The notes under the pieces are model-generated. The model was not told the origin of the DNA, did not search any database, and worked only from the letters and a program-made list of their open reading frames with translations. Shown here one piece after another: positions 58,601-64,000 of a stretch of 64,000 nt of DNA; position 1 is the stretch's first letter, and the number at the start of each line of letters is the position of its first letter. The position numbers and the translations under genes are program-made. The stretch is from Calendula officinalis (taxonomy: Eukaryota > Streptophyta > Magnoliopsida > Asterales > Asteraceae): the NCBI GenBank assembly GCA_963853835.1, contig OY970822.1:10355501-10419500 (forward strand). The letters run 5' to 3'.

Positions 58601-59039
58601 GAGAGAGTTTCTTGTGCCATAGCCAATGCAATTCTGGCTTGACTTTAGAAAGCAGGCATACTCGAATAGTTGGGTCTATTTCAGATAAGTTGACCACATA
58701 TACGTCTTTTTCTCTTCTAGCAATGAGTACAGGCTGCCCTTTATCATTGTATATGATTCCTGCAACCTTTCTGAATCGAGCTTCATTGTCATCATCACAC
58801 ATCTGGCTGATACTGAGCAGATTGTGTTTTAGACCCTCTACATAGGCAACTCTTTTAAAAGTGATGTTGCCTGCCTTGATCACACCATAACCTCTTGTCT
58901 TTCCCACCGAGTCATCTCCAAACTTGACAGAAGGACCCTTCTCTGGAGTATAATTGAGAAGGTACTCCATACTGCCTGTCATGTGTCTTGAGCAGCCACT
59001 ATCTAAATACCACTTTCTGTCACCCTGCACAAGACACAA
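55683..59039 (-). CDS. pol of Copia-2: protease, integrase, reverse transcriptase, RNase H (intact)
   Basis: 1118-codon open frame. Protease with DSGCS (about residue 14); GAG-pre-integrase HHCC region (HKKLSH...CSACEMGK, about 145-185); integrase core with D in HMDLFG (about 205), D in RSDHGTEF (about 270) and E in NGVVERKN (about 306); reverse transcriptase (about 650-890) with YVDD (about 806); RNase H (about 965-1090) with TDADFAG, AEAEYVA and DNKSA. It ends LGQLGMLNP. The frame has no ATG at its start (the first codon used is TTG) and it lies in a different frame from gag, 27 nt after the gag TGA, so expression must use a frameshift, splicing or reinitiation. All catalytic motifs are present. 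Confidence 0.93.
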   Translation of the reverse strand: MCLVQGDRKWYLDSGCSRHMTGSMEYLLNYTPEKGPSVKFGDDSVGKTRGYGVIKAGNITFKRVAYVEGLKHNLLSISQMCDDDNEARFRKVAGIIYNDKGQPVLIARREKDVYVVNLSEIDPTIRVCLLSKVKPELHWLWHKKLSHINFRNINELSMKKLVRGLPTITYSKDKLCSACEMGKQKKSSFKSKVNHSINEPLTMIHMDLFGPISTPSLAKKIYTLVLVDEFSRYTWVIFLKTKSDATTEIIAFIKREELQKGNKVKQLRSDHGTEFKNSVLADFCEEKGIIQNFSAAYTPQQNGVVERKNRTLIEAARTLLCHAGLALSFWAEAVNCANFTQNRATIVQRHLKTPYELYNGKIPNVEYFHIFGSKCFVLSTKQNLNKFAPKANEGVFMGYSPHSKAFRVYIISTKMIVESIHVTFDEDQNEHSTSASEDISGIDILCNPEHSIAEQPKFHPHFLPNKFNETDQVQTQYHSNETNTEVPITEDLHTEFPTNDLNHSIYEEGETSNTSQESTSTLQNEDEQQPALSNTDQNSTQYQTDNTPNQQDIVDSFSNAPLGNNLREHRDHPHSNIIGPIEEGVQTRRKLEFPTQATANFCFFSSFLSTIEPKKADEALLDEDWVEAMQEELTEFERNKVWNLVPPPSGKTIIGTKWVFRNKMDKDGVVIRNKARLVAQGYRQEEGIDYDETFAPVARIEAIRLYLAYAAFKNFKVYQMDVKSAFLNGKLQEEVYVKQPPGFVDPKFPNYVFKLDKALYGLKQAPRAWYDTLSEYLIENKFTRGKIDKTLFSKRKGSDILLIQIYVDDIIFGSTDKSMCDWFAKIMSTQYQMSMMGELTYFLGLQVEQKPDGTFINQSKYVHDMLKKYKFKNLSSMHTPMGTQDKISKDETGKPVCQSTYRGMIGSLLYLTASRPDIMFATCLCARYQADPKESHLKAVKRIFRYLTGTPNLGLWYPKDSNFDLEGYTDADFAGCRLDRKSTSGGCQFLGGRLVGWSSKKQNSVATSTAEAEYVAAGSCCAQLLWMQYQLLDYGFNFHKTPIHCDNKSAIAITENPVYHSKTKHIDIRHHFIRDNVEKGKVEVDYVPTDEQLADVFTKPLTEERFMYLLGQLGMLNP

Positions 59040-59065
59040 AATAAGAGTTAGTTCTTTTTAGGAAC

Positions 59066-61621
59066 TCATTTTTGAATGGGACCTTTGGTGGGATAAACAT
59101 ATTTTGACTTGATCTCTTTATTTGGAGAGGTCAGTATCACTTCGGGGTTAACTTTAGAAGTTTTCTTTGATGATACTGACTTAGTTTCTCTCCTTTTCTT
59201 TGGTACTGAGTACCTAGGACTAGAGAGATTAGTCCAGCATTCATCTCCCTTATGACCAGTATGATGACATCTATAACATTTTCTAGGTCTATTTCTAAAC
59301 ATATTTTCATAAGGTATTTTAGAAAAATGTTGCACTTTTGGTAGATCAGTATGAACAAGTTTTGCAAATTGTTTACTTAAAGATTTGACCTGATCACCAA
59401 GTGTTTTTAAAATGTTAATGTTGTTATTTCTAATTTGTGTATTAACATTGTTTTTAACTGGTTTAGGAGATGGAGGATCTGGTTGCTTATTTTTATTTGG
59501 CATAGAAGTCTTTCTAATATTATTAGTGGTAGACTTCTTATCTTTGCCAACCAAAGGCCTAGTTGAAGTTGTCTTTTGTTTATTAATTTTTGAAGGAACA
59601 ACTTTAACAGATTCTTTAGATTTCTCAGTATATGATGTTTCTGTTCGTGCAACTTCTGTATTTGATGAAACATGTGAGATAGAAGTTGTCTTATTATCAT
59701 TATATAATTCAAAAGTTGTTGTATTAAATAATAATTCAAAAGGTGGAACAGCAGAAGTGTCATACTGAACTATTGGTAGCTCGGTATCAGAAATTTCTGT
59801 TATTTGAAATTCAATACTGAGTTCTTGTAGCTCAGTATAGCACTTTGAGCAGATGGAAGGACCAATAGGTTTTTCTAAAATCTCATTTTCCTCATCATCT
59901 GACTCAGTTTGACATCCAACTTCACATAAAGTTTTAGCTTTTACAAAATTAATAGGGTTCATAGTAGAAAACTCTTCAAATAAATCAGCAAAATTGTTCA
60001 TGTTTTTAAATTGAGGATCAACACCAAGTGCAGCCCTCACATTTTCTGGAAATTGTTCATTTAAACATTTATTTAATTTTATTGAAGCATTTCCCCAAGA
60101 TTTACACTGTTTTTCAAATTTCTCTTTTTCAAGTTTGTGTAAATGAGCTTTATCAGCTAATCTTTGGTTAATGTCTTTTAAATCTGAAAAGTTTAGTTCT
60201 AAATCTTTATATTTTGCTAATTTATCCAAGTTTTCATTATTTACCCTTTCAAGTTCTTTAATTGTTAATTTTAAAGCTTTTTCTTTTTGTACAGAAGTTT
60301 TAAGATCAACAAGCATATACTCAAAAATCTTGGTTTTTTCATTCACTGAATAAGTTTGAAAGGAACTTACCTTGTACAACTGAGTGGAATCCCAATCAGT
60401 ATGAACACTCATCCTCTCAGCCTCTTTGATATCCTTTTCAAAGGAGCTCTTCAAATCATCTTCAGTGAAAGCCATAAAGGCTTTATTCTCAATCTCTTCT
60501 TCATCATCACTTAACTCTTCATCCATCCAGGCTTCTGAGTAAAGTGCTTGATGAGGTGCTCCATTCCCTTCTGCCCTCTTTCCCTTGCTCCAATTCTTCA
60601 GCTTGACATATTTGTCTCTATACCTTTTTGCTCGGTATGCAATCTTATCATTTTGGTCAGTCTCAGAAGACTTGGTATGACAATTTGCAACAATATGTCC
60701 AGGCTTTCCACACCTATAGCACAGACCTGATCTTGGGTCAGTATTAGAAGAGCTAACACCAAGCCTCTTCTTCTTCAACTGATCCAGCTTCATAGACATA
60801 AGAGCCATTTGAGTTTCAAGCTCTTCTGCCTCAGCATCAGCAAGATCAACTTCTGGTTCATCTGGCTCAGTCACAGTATAGGCCTGTTGCACAACTAGAG
60901 CCATGCCAGTGGAAGACTTGTCAGTTTTCTTCCAGTTGATCAGTCTTGCAGCATTATTCTCCTCATGATTCAACATTAGACCATACAAAGTTTGAAGGGT
61001 GTATGACTCAATGTTGTTAGCAGCATTGACAGAGTTTGTCATGTCAAGAAATTGTTGAGGAAGACTATCCAGGAACTTTTGAACAAGCTCTCCTTCTTCT
61101 TTCACAATGCCTACACTGATTAAATCATGGATAACAGTATTGAACCTGTTATAGAGAGTGGTGATGTCTTCATTAGGAGTTGAGAAGAAATTTTCATATT
61201 TCCTTCTCATGTTGCTTTTTCTTTGCAGCTTCACCTTTGCTGTGCCTTCATAGGTGACTGATAGGCTATCCCACATAGCCTTTGCTGTTGGCAATTTCAT
61301 AATTGCATTAAGTATCTCTTTGGTAACAGCATTACCAATCACCCCTTTAGCTCTGGAGTCTAAAGCATACAACTGACGGTCAGTATCAGTCCAGTTGTGC
61401 TTTAGTTTAGGTACAGATCTTATGCCCTCAGGAGCATCATCAGTAGCAGCAACAGGTTCCACAGTTTGTGGAATGATGGGACCATCATTTAGCACAGTGA
61501 GCATCTCATGGTGAATAGATTCAAGATACCACTGAGCTTTGAGCTTCCATTGATGGAAGTCTTTTCCATCAAAGATGGGTACTCCCTTTCCAGACATAAT
61601 TGGTGCAACAATTGTAGACAT
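59066..61621 (-). CDS. gag of Copia-2 (intact)
   Basis: 851-codon ORF from the ATG at 61621, about 85 nt after the PBS. A UBN2-type Copia Gag domain covers about 20-260 (FDGKDFHQWKLKAQWYL, AKAMWDSL, FLDSLPQQF); then an acidic linker, CCHC knuckle 1 (CYRCGKPGHIVANC, about 301), a long charged and coiled-coil region (about 400-530), a Ser/Lys/Asn-rich stretch, and CCHC knuckle 2 (CYRCHHTGHKGDEC, about 780). Two far-apart zinc knuckles and the length make it longer than ordinary Copia Gag, as in Sireviruses. It stops at TGA 59066-59068, also present in Copia-1. It packages genomic RNA in virus-like particles. Confidence 0.92.
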   Translation of the reverse strand: MSTIVAPIMSGKGVPIFDGKDFHQWKLKAQWYLESIHHEMLTVLNDGPIIPQTVEPVAATDDAPEGIRSVPKLKHNWTDTDRQLYALDSRAKGVIGNAVTKEILNAIMKLPTAKAMWDSLSVTYEGTAKVKLQRKSNMRRKYENFFSTPNEDITTLYNRFNTVIHDLISVGIVKEEGELVQKFLDSLPQQFLDMTNSVNAANNIESYTLQTLYGLMLNHEENNAARLINWKKTDKSSTGMALVVQQAYTVTEPDEPEVDLADAEAEELETQMALMSMKLDQLKKKRLGVSSSNTDPRSGLCYRCGKPGHIVANCHTKSSETDQNDKIAYRAKRYRDKYVKLKNWSKGKRAEGNGAPHQALYSEAWMDEELSDDEEEIENKAFMAFTEDDLKSSFEKDIKEAERMSVHTDWDSTQLYKVSSFQTYSVNEKTKIFEYMLVDLKTSVQKEKALKLTIKELERVNNENLDKLAKYKDLELNFSDLKDINQRLADKAHLHKLEKEKFEKQCKSWGNASIKLNKCLNEQFPENVRAALGVDPQFKNMNNFADLFEEFSTMNPINFVKAKTLCEVGCQTESDDEENEILEKPIGPSICSKCYTELQELSIEFQITEISDTELPIVQYDTSAVPPFELLFNTTTFELYNDNKTTSISHVSSNTEVARTETSYTEKSKESVKVVPSKINKQKTTSTRPLVGKDKKSTTNNIRKTSMPNKNKQPDPPSPKPVKNNVNTQIRNNNINILKTLGDQVKSLSKQFAKLVHTDLPKVQHFSKIPYENMFRNRPRKCYRCHHTGHKGDECWTNLSSPRYSVPKKRRETKSVSSKKTSKVNPEVILTSPNKEIKSKYVYPTKGPIQK

Positions 61622-61705
61622 TTTGGATTTTTGAGTGTTGGAGGGATAGATGTAGGAAATGGCTGCCAGGGTTATAGATCGACTAAATAAGAGTTTATTT
61701 AGCCT

Positions 61706-61717
61706 GCTCTGATACCA
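61706..61717 (-). other. PBS of Copia-2 (initiator tRNA-Met type)
   Basis: TGGTATCAGAGC on the minus strand, two bases after the LTR end. Confidence 0.92.
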
Positions 61718-61719
61718 GT

Positions 61720-62228
61720 TGTTAGGTCACAACACCCTGGTTTAGTTGATTAATTGATTGGTTAATTATAGCACTAAGACAAATATTGTATAAGAACAAG
61801 ATATGAGTCAAATGTATAAATCCACTAAGTGTGGCTTGTTGCGGAATAACAAGACCACTAATCAATTACAAAGATATGAAAGTGTAAAGTGAATTGGTGA
61901 GTACTCCTTTGCAAGATGATCTCTATTTATAATGTTATAGAGATCTTACATGATGAGCAAAGGAGTAACCGAAGGACTAAGTAAGGAAAATGACTAAGAT
62001 CAAGGGATTTGATCTTAGTCCGTTACTATACTGAGTATCACTCAGTCCTTCTACTCAGTCCTTGTACTCAGTATCACTATCTGATACTGAGTACTGATAC
62101 TGAGTTCCAATACTGATCACTCAGTATCAGACCTAAACTTAGCTATATTATTCTACATATAAATCAAAGCTAGTCTAGGTTGTTTTGTTATCTTAAGATC
62201 CAAAGGGGCAAGGCTTTTTGCCTTAACA
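61720..62228 (-). repeat. 5' LTR of Copia-2 with promoter
   Basis: No difference from 50738-51246 seen by eye. A TATA box TATAAATAGAG (minus of 61921-61931) would place the RNA start near 61895, upstream of the PBS. Confidence 0.92.
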
Positions 62229-62537
62229 CAATACAATACAAAAAGTCCCATTTGTAGTTAATTTATTTAAAATACCTAACGAGCACTGCTTTCAACAACG
62301 AAGATATTTTCGGAAACGAAATTCAAAAGAGAATCTAAAAACATAAATATCATAAAGTTATTTAAATATTTCAGAAACCGGATATTTTAATCCCTTGATT
62401 AAAATATCACAAAAGGACAAAAGGTCAAACAATTCATTTAACATTTAAATCAATTTATTCCACATATGGGCAAATAGATATTTACCATATATCAATATAT
62501 ATACCTAAAACTACTAGACCGGTTTTAGGATGTTACA
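62229..62537 (-). other. Start of LTR family B
   Basis: From TGTAACATCC at 62537 down to the Copia-2 insertion. Non-coding. Confidence 0.5.
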
Positions 62538-62821
62538 ACTCTACCCTCCTTAAAAGGATTACGTCCTCGGAATCAAACGACAATAACATATAACAAGAAT
62601 TTATCACAATAAGTCCACGGCTCTATCCCAATCAATTTCATGCATACATGCTCAAATCAACACTCACATCCAATTTGCACATTTTGACCGGACCGGGTCT
62701 ATATACTATAATCGATCTATAACTATATAACTAACATTTCATACATGTTAAGAGGCATAAAAAACTCTCATACGATCAACTTATTGAACTACAAAAATGC
62801 CAACAATTACCAAGTCGCAAG

Positions 62822-62918
<97 letters not shown>

Positions 62919-64000
62919 AATTTGATACATAATAGATAAACAAATCAATACTTGCAATTCAATTCGGACATCATCCATTTCGAGGTTAACAATTATATGA
63001 ACTCACAACTAACATATAATGACCTTCAAAGTCCATTCATGAACACAAAATACACTCTAGTTCAATTCTAACATACTAGGCACAAACGGGGCCAACCCGA
63101 GCAATTCTTCGTAACACTATACAAGTCATTAGCTAAGCACACTTTCAACAATTATATACCATTTTATGCATAATTGGCCATATTATAAAGACGCCGAAAT
63201 TTTTAAAAAGTCAAGTTGCACGTTTTGACGAAACGAGTCAAAGTTACACAATTCAAGTCTAAACCATATATCTCTTTACAAACATGGTAATATAAATAAC
63301 AATAGCTTTTATACTCAATTAGTCATTTATCGAATCCTTAACACCTTATGACCAAACCGATCAAAATAAGTTTCATAGTCAAAATTGTTTTATACTACCA
63401 TAACATGTTAAACTATTTACCAAAACCAACTCCTGCAATCATCAAACGATTATCATCATAATCAAGGTCTAGCAACTAAAATGCATTCAATCAAGTCTTC
63501 ACACTAATTACCTTTAACGGGTCAACATTGAGAAATGTATCATAACAATTCCAAACATACAATTAACGGTTCATTAATCATGTCAAACTCGTGTTATGAC
63601 TAATAAGCATTTTCAATTAAATGTCAACTTTTACTTAGACTCGGGTCAACCAATTACAATTCAACTAGTTCTTGACTCTTACCTATTAACATCCAAATAG
63701 CAAGGTAAATTCATCGATTGAATTCACAATTAAGCATAAACAACATTCATCATTCTAACATGTTATTTGATTTAGCAACATATCTCTTAAGGCATAACAC
63801 CTCATAATCTTAATTTGACAACTTCTATTACAATCAATAAAACGTCATCATCACTTTGAGTAATTTAAAAATCACCAATTTAAACTAGGATCAATTTCTA
63901 TTAACATAAATCCGTTTAATAATTCACCCAATATAAACACTAGATTTAAGTATAAACCATCAATTACAAAACTCTTCTCAAATCATTTCATGGACAATGC
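62538..64000 (-). other. Internal 3' region of the family-B element, non-coding in this window
   Basis: Begins with the purine-rich AAGGAGGGTAGAG (minus strand) next to the LTR. No pol frame reaches the window end. AT-rich, with an (AT)46 microsatellite at 62824-62915. The element body presumably continues to the right. Confidence 0.45.
62824..62915. repeat. (AT)46 microsatellite
   Basis: Pure AT dinucleotide run in the non-coding internal region; the YIYIY frames over it are artefacts. Confidence 0.95.

Larger units (their letters stand above)
50738..62228 (-). mobile_element. Copia-2: Sirevirus-like Ty1/Copia element, 11.5 kb, young
   Basis: LTRs of 509 bp (50738-51246 and 61720-62228) look identical on reading and are flanked by the TSD CAATA (50733-50737, 62229-62233). 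Minus strand order: 5' LTR, PBS, gag (851 codons, open), pol (1118 codons, open), 460-bp spacer with hairpin and TATA, a two-exon env-position gene with two in-frame TGAs, PPT, 3' LTR. gag and pol are intact enough to be active or recently so. Confidence 0.93.
31107..62537 (-). mobile_element. Large LTR (family B) of a minus-strand Ty3-like element, opened by several insertions
   Basis: On the minus strand TGTAACATCC starts at 62537 directly after a purine-rich AAGGAGGGTAGAG (62540-62552), the layout of a PPT and 3' LTR. The other end reads TGTAACACCG on the plus strand at 31107, so the termini are TGTAAC...GTTACA. Removing Copia-1 (32412-47238), the solo LTR (47439-49102), Copia-2 (50738-62228) and their target duplications leaves pieces 31107-32411, 47239-47438, 49103-50737 and 62229-62537, about 3.4 kb. 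That these pieces form one LTR is inference: the joins are supported by TSDs, the outer limits only by terminal sequence. No coding frame lies in them. Confidence 0.5.

Noticed and set aside
59412..59768. 118-codon plus-strand frame in Copia-2
   Set aside because: Antisense shadow of gag.
62745..62978. Frames rich in YIYIYI
   Set aside because: Translation of the (AT)46 microsatellite; the same artefact occurs at 31625-31813 and 38701 onward.
1..64000. tRNA, rRNA, CRISPR or riboswitch features
   Set aside because: None seen; the only tRNA-like boxes belong to the SINE, and the only tRNA-complementary words are retrotransposon primer sites.

Overview
The window is nuclear DNA of a flowering plant, most likely a eudicot with a large, retrotransposon-rich genome. 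This rests on spliced genes with GT-AG introns, a plant xylan-synthesis GT43 gene, a VIER-F-BOX/SKIP2-type F-box gene, DUF247 fragments, and plant-specific Tat-lineage Ty3 and Sirevirus-like Copia elements. An Asterales-type genome is my guess only. There is no bacterial, organellar or CRISPR content.

Layout. (1) About 0.3-4.8 kb: an autonomous Mutator-like element built like maize MuDR, with a transposase gene on + and a small two-exon gene on - pointing at each other, each behind an array of the same GC-rich motif in mirrored orientation. (2) 4.75-6.46 kb: an F-box/LRR gene whose reading frame is open but has no in-frame ATG ahead of the F-box, right at the edge of the Mutator-like element. 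(3) 7.8-20.4 kb: two DUF247 gene remnants on -, one split by an 844-bp hAT element. Between them lies a decayed Ty3/Tat retrotransposon with dual RNase H, a spliced antisense gene and a two-level GC-rich tandem repeat. (4) 21.2-23.6 kb: an intact three-exon IRX14-like GT43 gene on -, the only clearly healthy host gene. (5) 23.6-29.9 kb: gene-poor DNA with an hAT MITE, a tRNA-derived SINE and a nested pair of TIR elements. (6) 29.9-64 kb: a retrotransposon nest. A truncated LTR (family A) is interrupted by what I read as one large LTR (family B, about 31.1-62.5 kb, internal region continuing past the window end). That LTR was hit by a 14.8-kb Sirevirus-like Copia (Copia-1, TSD ccagt), a solo family-A LTR (TSD aatgt) and an 11.5-kb Sirevirus-like Copia (Copia-2, TSD caata, LTRs that look identical).

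Working together. The Copia elements carry gag, pol and, on the same strand, a third gene in the env-like position. It has a clear intron, its own TATA box, a conserved hairpin upstream, and polypurine-tract-like motifs inside its coding sequence. A nine-base word (CTCAGTATC/GATACTGAG) recurs dozens of times in LTRs, spacers, intron and coding regions of both elements; this is the most unexplained signal I see. The second is a set of perfect palindromes of changing sequence at a fixed place in the family-A LTRs. The most recent event appears to be the Copia-2 insertion; Copia-1 has about a dozen LTR differences and many broken frames.

All coordinates and splice sites were read by eye; no alignment or database search was run.
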